Shown here: positions 23,182-35,120 of the stretch, piece after piece
Layout of the letters: every line of letters begins with the position of its first letter
Numbering within the stretch: the stretch's first letter is position 1
NCBI GenBank assembly: GCA_016648135.1
Contig: JADDOH010011063.1
Location: forward strand, 1-64,000
DNA: 64,000 nt
Source: Agrypnia vestita
Taxonomy: Eukaryota > Arthropoda > Insecta > Trichoptera > Phryganeidae
Reading direction: 5' to 3'
The notes under the pieces: generated by a model
Told to the model about the DNA's origin: nothing
Database searches by the model: none
Seen by the model: only the letters and a program-made list of their open reading frames with translations
Position numbers and translations under genes: made by a program

Positions 23182-25302
23182 TCAACCTAAGATTTTGAAA
23201 ATCTTGTCAATGAACGGATTAGTGACGGGAACCACGGGTAGTGGTCTGATCTCTACGCGATTTTCAAACACAATGTTGACCGTCTGCACCCTCATATTTG
23301 GCGTGAGGAACGAGCTGAGTGTGCTGGTTCCCCACCTTCCCACGCGATCGAACGGATACCCCATGGACCGCTTGTCGGGATACTTCTTGTCCTGCACGCC
23401 GCAATAACTGTCGGCGTCGTCGCATATCCCCGTCACGTCCTGGGCGACCCTGTCGTCGTCGTACTTGGAGACCATCGCGAACAGGTCGCAGACCAAGCCC
23501 GCGGCCGTTCCTTTCGGGATCAGCATGTGGTCGGGCCAGCCGCAGCCGCAGAAGTTGAACGCGTCCAGCGCGCTTCCGCTGGCGGGACGCCCCGCCTCCA
23601 GGTCCCGGAAGGTCCTCTCGTAAGGAATGGTCACGGAGGAATCGGCCGAAGAGCGGCTGATGGTGTTACTTCCGGACCTTATGGTCACTTTGAATTTATC
23701 CAGCTCGATCATGAAGCCTCTTTGCTCGTCGAATTGCATCGCCAGACCCCTTTCGTTGAATCTCGGGGCGATGAAAATGCGCATCGTTCCCAGCAACTGG
23801 GTCGACGTTGCGTTGTTGACCTTGACGACATAGTTAAACGGCATGTGCTGGAGATGCGTGAAGCGGACGGGCACGGGGCCCGCTCGCGGCGCGAAGTCCA
23901 GCCCGCGAGCCAGGTCCACGTCGCTCTGCTCCCAGAAAGTAAACAGCCTGTTTGCGGGTTTATTAGTTACAGTTACCTGCAAATCGGTGATGCTCACGTT
24001 TTGGTATTCCAGACGACTAACCGTGTATGTCGGAAGCTTGTTTTTGTGACCCAAAAATATCTCGTTGATATGATTGTGCCAACGATAGAAAACGGGATCC
24101 CTCATGGCGGTCGCGGTGTCGCCCATCACGGCGAACGACTCCAGGAACTTGCCCTCGGGATCGTGGCAGAACGCTATCAGAACGTGCCCCATGTTGTGGT
24201 AGTCTCCGTACATTGCCGAATTCGGTGTTAAAATAGACGCTTCTACCACGTTGCCTAATATGTCGATGCCGGTGTCTTCCGTGAGAGGAACCGTTTGTCC
24301 GGTATTATCTTGTACGACACCCCAATAAATAGCGTTTTGGATATTTTGAATCCAACGTTCCATGTCCGAAATTTTTACGGTGAATTGATCGGCCGGACGA
24401 TTGACGTCGCTGAGCGGGGTGTTGCTGAACCTAGGCGGCCAGTGTCTGCTGGCCACGAGAACCTCGAGCTTCGGGAAATATCCTTCGGCAATTACGCTTC
24501 TCAAATCGCTGTAACTTTTTACGCGATCAAATCCGTTGCTGAAGCGTTCCGCATTGTACCTCGCTATGAGTTGCTGGTGCATGTAATAGAACAGCTCACC
24601 TCTTCTATCTTTGGCTACGAGAGCGCGATCGGCGCCTTCTAATGGATATACTAAATGCCAATGCCAGTGGTGAAGATTAATTCCGATGTCCTCGCGGAAG
24701 TACGCCATAGCCTGTTCCGGCTCGTTACTATTTGCCGTAAATTCCATGGGAATAACTATCGGCACCCGAGAGTCATTCGGAAGGACGGTCGCTTCTTTGC
24801 GAGCCAGCGAGAATATCGTGCTGTCGATGAACTTCCCCGGGAAGCTCTGAAAGAAGTTGGGAAGCGCGATATCCCGAGTGTCCGGCCTGTGGATCAGGGC
24901 TACGGACAGGGCGTAGTTGAAGAGGTAAGGATTAACCCTGTCGTGGCAGTAGGCGGCCATGGATATCAAGTCTTCGATACTTCGCTGAGCCATGAATATG
25001 GCCGCCAGACTCGCGGCCATTTTTCTGTGCTGCGGCAGAAACAAAGTAAAGTTTTCCTTCATGCCCAACTGCCTAGCGAGCGTCAGGTCGGGGATGTTGA
25101 TGTTGGCCACGGATATGTTCACCGTTCCATCCCTCGCGAACCGAGCCCGGAGTTGGTCTCTTATGTCGCCTCGAAAGCGTTTCTCCAAGAACGCGTCGGG
25201 TACGTCCAAAACAGAGAGGGCGTCCTTGCCTCTCGGCATGAAGATCGGCTCCGACGGCCGCTCAAACATGAGCTGCAGCGTTTCCATCGGAGACAGCGAC
25301 AT
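23182..25302 (-). CDS. PPO: Prophenoloxidase, complete and intronless (706 residues)
   Basis: Type-3 copper oxidase zymogen; after cleavage it oxidises mono- and diphenols to quinones for melanisation, wound sealing and encapsulation. Domains in order: hemocyanin N domain (about 1-165), copper M domain (about 170-420), C domain (about 430-706). Copper A ligands are His212 and His216 in HHWHWHLVYP and His242; copper B ligands are His369 and His373 in DYHNMGH and His409 in YRWHNH. The activation site is Arg54-Phe55 (RARF). The placeholder Phe lies in KENFTLF (residues 82-88). The thiol-ester-like block NFCGCGWPDHM (583-593) and the paired cysteines 585, 587, 627 and 634 are present. There is no signal peptide, as usual for insect PPO. 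Length is slightly above the usual 680-700. The frame runs from ATG (25302) to TGA (23182) with no intron, unlike most insect PPO genes I know, and it is clearly richer in G+C than its surroundings. All key residues are present, so it looks functional. Confidence 0.98.
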   Translation of the reverse strand: MSLSPMETLQLMFERPSEPIFMPRGKDALSVLDVPDAFLEKRFRGDIRDQLRARFARDGTVNISVANINIPDLTLARQLGMKENFTLFLPQHRKMAASLAAIFMAQRSIEDLISMAAYCHDRVNPYLFNYALSVALIHRPDTRDIALPNFFQSFPGKFIDSTIFSLARKEATVLPNDSRVPIVIPMEFTANSNEPEQAMAYFREDIGINLHHWHWHLVYPLEGADRALVAKDRRGELFYYMHQQLIARYNAERFSNGFDRVKSYSDLRSVIAEGYFPKLEVLVASRHWPPRFSNTPLSDVNRPADQFTVKISDMERWIQNIQNAIYWGVVQDNTGQTVPLTEDTGIDILGNVVEASILTPNSAMYGDYHNMGHVLIAFCHDPEGKFLESFAVMGDTATAMRDPVFYRWHNHINEIFLGHKNKLPTYTVSRLEYQNVSITDLQVTVTNKPANRLFTFWEQSDVDLARGLDFAPRAGPVPVRFTHLQHMPFNYVVKVNNATSTQLLGTMRIFIAPRFNERGLAMQFDEQRGFMIELDKFKVTIRSGSNTISRSSADSSVTIPYERTFRDLEAGRPASGSALDAFNFCGCGWPDHMLIPKGTAAGLVCDLFAMVSKYDDDRVAQDVTGICDDADSYCGVQDKKYPDKRSMGYPFDRVGRWGTSTLSSFLTPNMRVQTVNIVFENRVEIRPLPVVPVTNPFIDKIFKILG

Positions 25303-25349
25303 TTTTGACTATTTCCAAATAACGACTAATTCGACGGGTTGGCGTCGAG

Positions 25350-25380
25350 TGAAATACGGTGTGAAAGACGATGCTTTATA
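25350..25380 (-). promoter_or_regulatory. TATA box and initiator of prophenoloxidase
   Basis: On the minus strand TATAAA reads from 25380 to 25375 and an initiator-like TTTCACTC has its A at 25350, exactly 30 bases from the first T of the TATA box. This would give a leader of about 48 bases before the ATG at 25302. A GATA-type site (TGATAAG on the plus strand near 25507-25513) lies about 160 bases upstream of the predicted start, which could suit an immune or blood-cell gene; that link is inference. Confidence 0.5.
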
Positions 25381-25754
25381 CCTCTTTCGAATCGGTAGTG
25401 CCATGTGCAATTCGAGAAGTAAACAAGAAGTGTGTTCGTGTTTTAATATTTTTTTGCCCAATTGCGGTTTTATGTGAATAAATAATATTTGGCACGGTAA
25501 TCTTCTTGATAAGAAGTACACGTAAATGTAGGGATGTTTCCAAAGTTCTGGAATTGTATTTTTTATTTTATTATTTATTGTCTTTGGTACGATTTAGTTT
25601 TTTCAATATAATTTCTGGCTGTCTGTGAATTTATACCCGTCCCAGCGCAAAACTAATTTTTAAACCATCTTCAAATAACTTCTTGAGGGTCTCTTTTGTA
25701 TATTGGCTTACTGATCGTCTTACGTCTTTTAATTCCTCAAATTAGTGAGTACAT

Positions 25755-25935
25755 TGATGCGTGACTTTTACGTGAACATATTGAAAAAAATCAAAACACA
25801 AATATCTCGTAATATTAGTCACAAACAAATATTAAGATATTACTCAGATTTTAATATATCGTAATATCATCTCAGATAAATATATAATTTCATTTTTTTT
25901 TTCAAAATATATGTTTACGTAAAAGTCATGCATGG
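25755..25935. mobile_element. MITE-like inverted repeat upstream of PPO
   Basis: ATGCGTGACTTTTACGTGAACATAT on the left and its near reverse complement (ATGTTTACGTAAAAGTCATGCAT) on the right enclose A+T-rich DNA. It lies about 400 bases upstream of the PPO promoter and might contribute regulatory sequence, but that is speculation. Confidence 0.5.
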
Positions 25936-26554
25936 GAGTAATTCTTAGAGCAATTCGTTTAAAACATACTTGATTCGGCGAGCAGCATGTGGTCCTGCAT
26001 TATCCCGTCGATTTTGCAGCTACCTAGATCGGTTTTTGATTACTTTTGGTCGTGATGAACCACACAATAAGTTTAAATAGTTCCTGCGTTGTTTTTTTTT
26101 TATTTTTCTTATTATTATTTTATTTCTTATTTTTTATTATTTTATTTCTGAAGTTAGTCAATATGACATCTCGTTTTATAGTATTTTATATTACATAGTC
26201 AATATTTTTTTACTACATTATATATTTACTAACATATTTACATTTACATAATCTATAATACCCGATAATCTAACAATTCTTACGATCTTTCATTAATAAC
26301 ACACTTATAATAGCATCCTTTATGTACAGATCCACAAATTCATTTAACACAAAGTATCACCACATTGACATTTTCAACGCAACAATAAGAAACATAAAAC
26401 AAACAATATCTACACTACCGCACCCAAACTAAAACTAATTTGTACATTATATCTTCCCTTCTACTCCCGTCCCACATTCCATTCCACCCTCTCCATTCGC
26501 TATTAATGTATGTTAAAGTAAATTTTTAAATTCAGTGGAAAATTTTTAAGATTG

Positions 26555-26790
26555 TTTTGCTGTTAACTTTTCCCAAAACAAAATAAATAAATAAATAAAC
26601 ACACACACTCACACAAACTCACTATTGGACATGTTTTTTCTTATTTTTTATCGATTGTATATATGTTTTCTTGTACATAATTGGCCCAAAACTCTGTACA
26701 TCAATTATTGTTTTTTTTCAAGATTGATTAATTATATGGCTGTTAGAAAACCAATAAATGAAAATAAATAAAATAAATAAATAAATCCTA
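26555..26790 (+). repeat. Two LINE-type tails with AAATAAATAAATA runs
   Basis: AAATAAATAAATAAATAAAC at about 26580-26600 and AAATAAATAAATAAATCC at about 26768-26787 each follow A+T-rich 3'-UTR-like sequence. No reverse-transcriptase frame survives here. Confidence 0.4.
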
Positions 26791-26924
26791 TAATCTACGA
26801 TTCTATAGATCTATTTTTATAATAATTGTAGCATCAAACATAATAATTTTGCAGTCTGTCCGTCTGCCTTTTAGTCCGTCCGTAACTTCACATAACATCC
26901 GTAATGTCGAATTCATGGCTAAAA

Positions 26925-27030
26925 AAACAAATCAAACCGCCGGAGATGGGGCTCGAACCCCGGACCAGCAAACCCGAACCAGCCAATCTAGGCGTGTTGC
27001 TACCGCCGCCACTCCGTGAACCGCCAGAAA
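26925..27030 (-). mobile_element. tRNA-like sequence, probably SINE head
   Basis: On the minus strand GGGGTTCGAGCCCC is a perfect T-arm/B-box-like hairpin, preceded by a region with GTAGCAACACGCC. The anticodon and acceptor stems do not close, so this is not a working tRNA gene. It directly adjoins the element at 27043-27267. Confidence 0.4.
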
Positions 27031-27042
27031 GATACTATAAAT

Positions 27043-27267
27043 CAGGCGCGTCCAGTGAGAACAAGAAGCATGACTTTTTCCTTAGCATGTATTTTGAAAA
27101 GAAACCGAAATAAGAGATATATCTCAAAATATTCCTATCACAATAATTAACATATTTAGTTTTTAATATTTCATAATATTCTGCCGGATATATATTTAAT
27201 TTAGATTTTTTTTTCAAATATATGTTTAAATCATAGTAATGCTTCTCGTTCTCACTGCATGCCCCTG
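27043..27267. mobile_element. hAT-type MITE, 225 bp (older copy)
   Basis: Ends CAGGCGCGTCCAGTGAGAAC and, in reverse complement, CAGGGGCATGCAGTGAGAAC, each followed by AGAAGCAT(G/T)AC. The copy at 58028-58231 has the same ends and perfect target duplications. Here the flanking octamers no longer match well, suggesting age. Confidence 0.65.
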
Positions 27268-27596
27268 CTATTCTATATTTGATTATTTAAAAAAAATACA
27301 ACTAATGACACTAAAATAATCATTAAAATAGCTCAATAGCGTGTACTCAATCAATTTTCTTGCTGCGTAGAGGGAGGGGGGTGTAAAAAAATTGGACCAG
27401 CAGGGTTTCCGGCAATATTCATATTGCTAATCTATAAGCTATTCTGAACTTGGATCAATTGTCAGAATGCGGTCCTCGTATTATGCATACTCAAGTCCAC
27501 ACAGCTCCCGGTCTATCTACTCGCATATAATTAGCGAATCAATGTTTTGACTGCTTGGAATAAATACGCTCCTATTTTCTGGATAACAACATCTTA

Positions 27597-28356
27597 ACGC
27601 CGGCCGCACACTGGATGCGTTTTCGTACGAAATTGAGTAGTACGTATACGTACGAATACGCGAATACATTCCTGACCCTCGAAGTAGTATTGAATATCGC
27701 CCACTGTACACGATTTAGTAATGCGTGTACGTACATATAGATGATACGTCCGACACGATCCGGATTTGTTCAGAAATTTTTGCGATTTCGTACGATGGAT
27801 AATGAAAAATATGTCAATTTGATACATGATTACAAATTAATGTTTGTGTGACCAAAGTGATTTAACTGCGTGACCGTCAGTGCAGATAATGGCGGAGTAT
27901 CTCTGAAGAAATAAAAATACCTGTAAGTTAAATAATTTGGTTTAATGAAGGTGAGGTTTAATTATATACTTCGAACAAAAAAACTTTTAAATATTTCTCC
28001 GATGTAATGAGCTTTCGTTGCACTTCGATTCTCCCCAACATTTGTGAATCTGTTAGATAGTCATGAAATTTTTCATTATTTAAGTCTGCCATAATATGAT
28101 GGAATTCACCAAATTCTTCCCTTCTAGTATATATTTCGTTCGCCCATTCGGTTCTACGATGCAGACGACGCCGTAGCAGCCTACGAGTCAGAAGGGAGTT
28201 TTCCAGAAGATACAGATTATTCATTTGGCACAAACGTTATTGGAGAAATACGAAAAGTAACCAACGCAAGACGCAATCAATGTGCGCGCTCAATACGTAC
28301 GAAAATAATCGTACGAATACGTGCGATAATAATTCGTATCCAATGTGCGACCGGCC
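27597..28356 (-). mobile_element. PIF/Harbinger element with transposase remnant, 760 bp
   Basis: Inverted ends GCCGGCCGCACACTGGATGCG and GGCCGGTCGCACATTGGATACG are flanked by TTA on both sides (27594-27596, 28357-28359). Subterminal regions repeat CGTACGAATACG-like motifs. A minus-strand frame (28233-27958) encodes a 91-residue peptide with RRTEWANEIYTRREEFGEFH and HIMADLNNEKFHDY, matching the N-terminal region of Harbinger transposases (R-W-V...R...GEFHH...L...F..Y). The DDE catalytic domain is missing, so it is a deletion derivative. Confidence 0.8.
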
Positions 28357-29409
28357 TTACAGTTAAAAAACTGACGGGACGTATAAAGTGTAAAGCCTTG
28401 TACAGAGATATACTAAAATAAAATCGACCCACTGATCAGAGTTTTTACACAAGTATTTAATTTCAAAAAATGGTCAATATTTAATTTCATGCAATTTTTG
28501 CCGTGTAATATAAGATGCACAATGTATCCAAGTGTAAAGTTGCTTTATGTGTACCCTGTACACTCAGTCGTCTGATGAAAGAATAGCTTATCTTTTTTTC
28601 GGTGTACCTACTTTTTACTGGTGTGTGCATCCCGAGTACATGCGTACACAATAATTGCCCACGTATTTACGTGTAGTAGTTTTTCAGTACTCGTCAGATA
28701 GTTTTGTTATTGCTATAAATAATGGAAGGTCAAGTTAGCATAACTGTTATCGAAATATTGTAAATTCGGGTGTATATAGTAACCGCAATAACATTATTGC
28801 ATAATTGCGACGGTCCGTGCGTTCAGTTTCATTGATAGAAGCGGACTTATCGCGGATTGTCGCTGTGCGAGCAAATTTGAGCACACAACTCTTTATTGTA
28901 GAATTTGTGCGAGATCAGTACGATTGACGTGTTTGAAAATGATCATTTGGTAATGGTGCAAATTTTACAATTGTTGACCGCACTTGAAAAAGTATTTTTA
29001 CGCTGAGGAAGCATTTTATCAAAAGCGTATCAATTTTAAAATCTCCGCTCCTTTCTGCGACTTTTTGTTTTCGCTCGCCGTTTGTACGTCGGTCACACTC
29101 GTAATGCAAAACGGCGAACGAGCGAACGCGCATTTCTAATAAAATATTTGTACGATCGTAGACGAGTATTTAAAACAATCGAGCCAGGATCCACATGTGA
29201 AGTTTTTACTACTGGCTATGAGACACCCTGCGTGTATATGTACTTGACGCAACTAAAAATAACAATAGTGTAGTAAAATCTTGATATAGAGAGGGAACTG
29301 TTTAACCTGTTAGTGTACATAAAGATTGCGCGTATTGTTCTGTTTAACCCGGTTCGAACCGATTCTCTCCAGCCTAATCTGAAAATAACTACATTGTTTA
29401 GAATGGATT

Positions 29410-29880
29410 TTTTTCCAATACTCAAAAAAGTAACCCATAAAAACCAAGTTTTTATTATACTCCCTTTCTTAAATATAACAACAATTAAAGACGAATTAAA
29501 ACATATAACATAACACTAAACTTACAATAATTTAATATATTTCTAAAATGTCAGATGTTTTGAGCTTTGATAAGACACTTCATGCTTTGAAGATTAAATT
29601 CTAAAAACATTTGTCAGTCAATTTCGATTTTCGAAATTCGTAGTGAAGTACCTATTATGTATACCGACGGAGTAATTCAAATTTATAAAATATTCCGCGA
29701 CGTTATCGGGCCGCCGTTGCTAGTACTCAAACTTTTGTAGTGATTCCAATTTGAAAAAACCATTAAAATTTCTAAAAATTCGAATTTATACTACATATAT
29801 TTATTAATTTATTTTTTAACGAAAATTTGATAGATCTTCTTGATCGTCGCCACGAGTCTGCTTGCAAAGTTTCAGCTCAC
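29410..29880 (-). repeat. Inverted copy of the 50440-50961 repeat
   Basis: This stretch is the reverse complement of 50500-51000: it shares AAAAACCAAGTTTTTATTATACTCCC, the GTCAGATGTTTTGAGCTTTG block, ACCGACGGAGTAATTC and GATCTTCTTGATCGTCGCC. It marks a dispersed repeat also present in the tandem array at 49.3-57.8 kb. Confidence 0.65.
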
Positions 29881-30285
29881 AAACCTTTTAAACATCGTAT
29901 TACTAAGTTTATAAAAATATCAGGTAGAAGGTATGCTGAAGAAGTGATCCGCCCTTGATCTCTGAATTGGCAAAATCTGATTTATATCATTTAAAATATA
30001 CCTACTATAATATAATATTTATTATTTTAACTACTTAAATTCTTATCTTAATTTTGTATGTATATTTTCTTTTCTTTTAGATTTAGGTACTCCTATGATT
30101 TACTTTATTATTATTGATCTACTTTCATTCTTACGTTTATACTTCAATTGTCATTTGTTAATATTACATAAATATCATATGAGAATAACTGCCACAGAAC
30201 AGGTTTTTACCTAGTGTGGCAGTTATTAGTAACTTGTATTAACAAATGTAAATAAACAATATTAAATAAATAAAAATAAAAAAAA
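29881..30285 (+). mobile_element. LINE 3' fragment and tail
   Basis: A short frame HKPFKHRITKFIKISGRRYA looks like the extreme C-terminus of a LINE product. It is followed by an untranslated region and AATATTAAATAAATAAAAATAAA at about 30260-30285. Identity rests on the tail and general arrangement. Confidence 0.4.
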
Positions 30286-31069
30286 ACAATTCGCCCTATG
30301 TAATAATAAATTAAATATCAACGTATTAGGTTTTTATAGATTCATATTTTTAGAAGCCATTTTCTCAATTCCGTGTTTTTGGTTTGGACTCCTGCAGTAT
30401 GCAGTATGGAACGTAGTTATGACTATGTTCATATTATGTGTTAGTGACGATGGATTTTTATATGAAAGGTGTTGCTTTTTTTACATTTAGATATTAATAT
30501 ATTTTTCTATGTTTGTTGCAGACAAAAATGGGAGAATTTGTTGAAGATTGTTCGCTGTGAAATTATTTCTTTCACACACAGCGAACAAGTCGACGCTTAC
30601 GTGCTGAGGTGAGTCTCTTCATTTTTATTGTGATTTTGATTTAAGAAACGTACCAGCGGTGTGTATACAGTACTTTGAAATAATTAACCATCACGCCGTA
30701 TCCACGTAGCAGTAGGCAGAGAGGACAGAGCGCCACGCTCTCCACCTTTCGGCTGGCGTCCACATTCATACTTCTCGATTATTGAAGCTTTAAACGGGGC
30801 TTCTCATCATTTTATTCAACTTGTATTTTTTTTTAAATTTATTTCAAAAAATCCTTGTTTACAAATAAAGGTACTTAATACTAGTTTAACAATAAAATAT
30901 AAGATAAATTACTCATTTTTTTGTTGTTAAATTTGTGGATTATGCCACTCTACTAGGCTACGCCTGTCCCAGAGTGGCGTTATAGAACACAATTATAATA
31001 TTGACGTTATAGATATTATATAATAGTGGCGTTATAGAACACAGTTATAATATTGAAGAAAATGGATTT

Positions 31070-31283
31070 TTTGTAATCGATATAAGTAATGATAGTTCAA
31101 CGTTTTGTAAAAAAATAGTCATGTGACAGTCAAAAATATTGAAAAAAAATGCAAACTTCGATATTGCATAACTCCATAACTATTGATATTAGGTCATGGC
31201 TGTTTGAACGTTTTCGTCTCATTATCAAGGCAGGAATATGTTCCTGCGAGGTTATTAATATTTTCCAAATAACCCTGTATAAT
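31070..31283 (+). mobile_element. Half of the fold-back family seen at 49267-49687
   Basis: Matches the right half of that element: CAAACTTCGATATTGCATAACTCC, CAAGGCAGGAATATGTTCCTGCGAGG, TTATTAATATTTTCCAAATA and CCCTGTATA. The left half is absent or too decayed to see. Confidence 0.55.
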
Positions 31284-32920
31284 ATTTTTTTACTATCGTC
31301 TACGACGTCGACTATACGTCTACGACGTAGCGCGAGATCGGTTGTGTGACAATAAAAAAAGAGAATGTCCCAAACAATGATAGTAAAAAAATATTATACG
31401 TGATGAAAGGTTACACTAAATTATGAAAGTAATAATTAAACTATGAAATCAGAGAAAATGTAACACAACGCTACATCGTAGATGATATTATTAGTAAGAT
31501 CATGATGTTTACGGAATTTGAACAAAATTGGTTTTGTAATTTTTGAGATATCTCCAAAATCTGATAAAAGAATGTTTCGAGAAATACATAAAAGAATAAC
31601 GTTTACTATAACTCCGCCAATTTTTGAAAGAGAGTTGACTCTTAATTATTCTAAGAACTTCAAGCTATAGGATAAAGCAAAAAAAAACGATTTTTGAAAA
31701 TTTCACTGTGGTGTCACTAGGGATTATAATCCCGGAGCATTTTTCTATTTTAGATAGCTGTAGGTAAATAGGAAATAATATTAATTTAAATGTGCAGTTT
31801 AAAGCTCAATACAAGTTATTTATATAAATTTTGCCACTTATTAATCTAAATAAAGGCACTTATTAATCTAAATAAAGGTATTATTATTAGCGCAGTACTT
31901 TTTTATCAGTCTGTATTTTTTGTTATTTTACAATAAGGCACCTTGTATTGAGTGAGCAAATATTTTTAGTTTTAACTAAACAAAAATTAATTATTCTCTA
32001 TACCTGTATTATAAACTTTAATCCTACAGAGTACATAATTTATATAACCTTCATTACCTGCATAATATTATGCAACAAAATTATATTTTTGTGGGTTATA
32101 AATATAGTTCTTAAACTAGTGTTAAACAAGACAATTAGAGATTATTAAGAAACCACACAACTTGAAGATTATTGACAAAACAAAACAACATTTTAAATGA
32201 AAACGTTGAATAAAAGGGACTACATAAATGTTGAACAAATCAGTCATAAAATTTTAATCAAACATTTATCGACGATTCCTGCGTATACTGTCGAATCTAC
32301 AAATTTTGATTTTCGTTTTAGTATCTTAAATCATCCAATTTACTATTTTCTTATTTTTTTTTAGTTATTATTATTATATTATAATTAAATATATATTTTC
32401 AGATAATGTTAAAAAATGTTTAATTTTCCTCTACATTGCTTTTTTTTAAATGAAAACTCAATTTTTTTTTAAACATTGTTCGAAAATGTAAAGTAATTTG
32501 GATGATTTTAAGGTAGTAAAACAAAAATCGATTTTTTGCAGATTCGACGGTTTGCGTGTGGACCGTCGATATTTTATATCAAAATTAACTAACAGGAAAT
32601 TAATAAGATTTCAGCGTCTTATTTTTTAGAATTTCGGAAATATGTTCTCGGCCTGAGAAGGTTACTCGTATCGATACTCGAATCACTGAGACGGCTTCTC
32701 AGTTTAAGACCAATATAAAATGCAGCAGAAAATGCTCTTTCGATCTCAATGCTTGTGGAAGGAATGGATATCAAGCATTTATAATTTTTGTCAAGCCAAG
32801 GACCTCGAATTGTAATTCAACGTACATTTGGTCATAATCCGTGTCATAATTAAATTAAATAAAAAATATTGGTTTTGATCCATATTCCCTCTATGTGGAT
32901 CCATCCATGTTACTACTGAT

Positions 32921-33674
32921 TAGAACCTCCAATCAGAATATTCGAATATTCGAAACTCGAATATATTCGCCTGTTTTTAAATATTCGTTATTCGAATGCT
33001 TTAAAAAGTATTCGTTCATATTTATATTATAAGATTTTTAATATTTTTCCAAACGAAACAAAGGTTTACGAACCCTGAAAGTCATTTGCAAGGATTTTCA
33101 GGTATACCGCTATGGGCTATATATGTCGTAAATTGTCGGACGTCTTTTGCATTTGCCTTTTTTTAAGTCATGTTTATCTTTATAGTTTTATTACAATAAG
33201 CACTTACGGTTAACACACTTTGTTTTGTCAACGATGGAGTCGGCTTTTTCATAAATAGTTGAGCCGACGAACAAGAAGTTATATACAAAATAATTAAAAA
33301 GAAGAAAAAAAAACCTTCACGTGGGGAGTGAGAAGTAATACAAACATATCTAAAATTTTGTCAGTTATCGAGAGAATACTGACTCGTCTGTGTCTAATTT
33401 TTTATTGTTTTTATACATATATGTATATTTACAAAATTGAAATATATTTTTTGTTGTTTTTTTATAACATATTTATTAAAATTAAAATAAATAAATTCTC
33501 CACAATTATTATGTTTTTTTCAAATATATAGAATGTATTTAGGTATCTGTATTTATCATCCAAAGTAAATTATTCCTTTCTTAAAAATCTTACGAATATA
33601 TTCGAGTATTCGAATATATTATCATAACTATTCGGTATTCGAATAGTTGGAATCACGAATATTTGGAGGCTCTA
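32921..33674. mobile_element. hAT element (non-autonomous), 754 bp, perfect target duplication
   Basis: Inverted ends TAGAACCTCCAA and TAGAGCCTCCAA are flanked by identical octamers CTACTGAT (32913-32920 and 33675-33682). Subterminal regions carry many ATTCGAATA-type motifs on both sides, likely transposase-binding repeats. No transposase frame. The perfect duplication suggests a fairly recent insertion. Confidence 0.85.
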
Positions 33675-34009
33675 CTACTGATCCATATTCAGAATCGATT
33701 TGGTATCTTGGAGAACCGCGTGGCCATGGGAGGCGTGGAGGGGGGCACGCAGACACGGCGTGACGACCTTAACATTTTGGCAGTCAGCTGACTTGGAACT
33801 CTTGGCAGGCCATTGCAAATGCACATGGCATTAGAATGTGATCCAATCGGTGAAGAACGCGAGATTATTATTATACTAAATATAGATTCATATCCCCGAT
33901 GATTTTATTTTTGTATGACCGCTCGCTGCTCAAAACGGTTCTTCTGGGCTATTCTGCCGTGCGTGCATAACCTTCCCGGCCGGCATTTCGGGACCCATTA
34001 TCAGTATAT

Positions 34010-34525
34010 TGTCACGTGTCGTGGCTGCGTAAGGAATTAATGAAAACGCTGGAATTTAATTACAGATTTATTAATTACTGATTACTAAATATTCAATGTA
34101 AAAAAAGTCACTAACACTATTAAATAACACTATAAATCGTTAATTTCACTGTGTAATACTTTCAAGAAGTCTCCGCTCAAATATCGCCCAAGAGTAAGCA
34201 CTTCACTTAATTATCTGTCGCTTAGTTCACACGCCTGATGGTAACACTGTTTTCGCTTCGTGATTCGCCGCTAGAGCCGCATCGTAAGATACGTCATAAT
34301 AACAACGGCCCTCCGCGGCCTGGATCCGTTTATTTATACTCGATCACGTTGGATTTCCGAATCCTCGAGAATTCTCTAATATTTACTAGACTTTTCTAGT
34401 GTTTACTCGAAAGTTCTCGTGACTTCCAGGTGTTCCTGGAATGTTTCAGACGTCTCTCGAACGCTATAGTTAATTCTAGATCATTCGATTGTGTTGTGCC
34501 GACTTCAAACAACTGACACTTGACA
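34010..34525 (-). mobile_element. Probable solo LTR
   Basis: Ends TGTCACGTG (34010) and CACTTGACA (34525) give the TGT...ACA pattern with short inverted repeats. Read on the minus strand it has a TATAAATAAA box (34338-34329), then a G+C-rich block, and an AATAAA (34072-34067) before the end, matching U3-R-U5 order. No target duplication was found, so the limits are tentative. Confidence 0.4.
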
Positions 34526-34944
34526 GAAGTGCGTAATTCTTTTAGCCTCCTTACAATATTGTATAGGGTGCAACGTAGCTAGTTCCAAAAACTTCGGGAG
34601 TCTTCTACATTCAATTCTAAAGAGAGAATATTCTTTACACTTTGACCTAAATGTTAACAGTTAAGGATATCAAATATAAACGATATCAAAGTTTGGATCT
34701 TTTTTCAATATTTGTCTTTAGACATATATGTAATATCGAATTTGTCTTCATACATATACACAAAATAGACCTATCTTTGAAATTTCAGAGTATCATGAAA
34801 GTATTCAGAATATTTTGATGGTATCACAGTAATGGATTTTATCCCCAGGGAACATCATTAATCCAGACTAAATTTGTGCACAACCACTTTTGAATATTTT
34901 TCCATTTAAGATTCCATCCCATTGAGATGACATTCCATAATTAA

Positions 34945-35120
34945 CAGCTCCGACCCCCACCCCTCCCCTCACGTACCCTTCACCGTAACACACTTGTATA
35001 GTTTATCTTTTTCAATTTTAGCACACAGACAATCCTGAAGAGGGTAACATTGTTCTCGAAACATGTAGATTGTATAATCTAATAAAGTGGTGAAAACTGA
35101 GTGATTTGTGTTTTATTTTA
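34945..35120 (+). mobile_element. Penelope-type 3' end, family 2
   Basis: A C-rich tract (CCCCCACCCCTCCCCTCACG) is followed by CCTGAAGAGGGTAACATTG, CTCGAAACATGTAGA and AATAAAGTGGTGAAAACTG. The order of motifs is the same as in the arms at 3221-3560 and in 47945-48150. Confidence 0.45.

Noticed and set aside
24655..25308. 217-codon ORF on the plus strand
   Set aside because: It is antisense to the prophenoloxidase gene; the G+C-rich coding strand leaves long open frames on the other strand. The same applies to 23527-24231.
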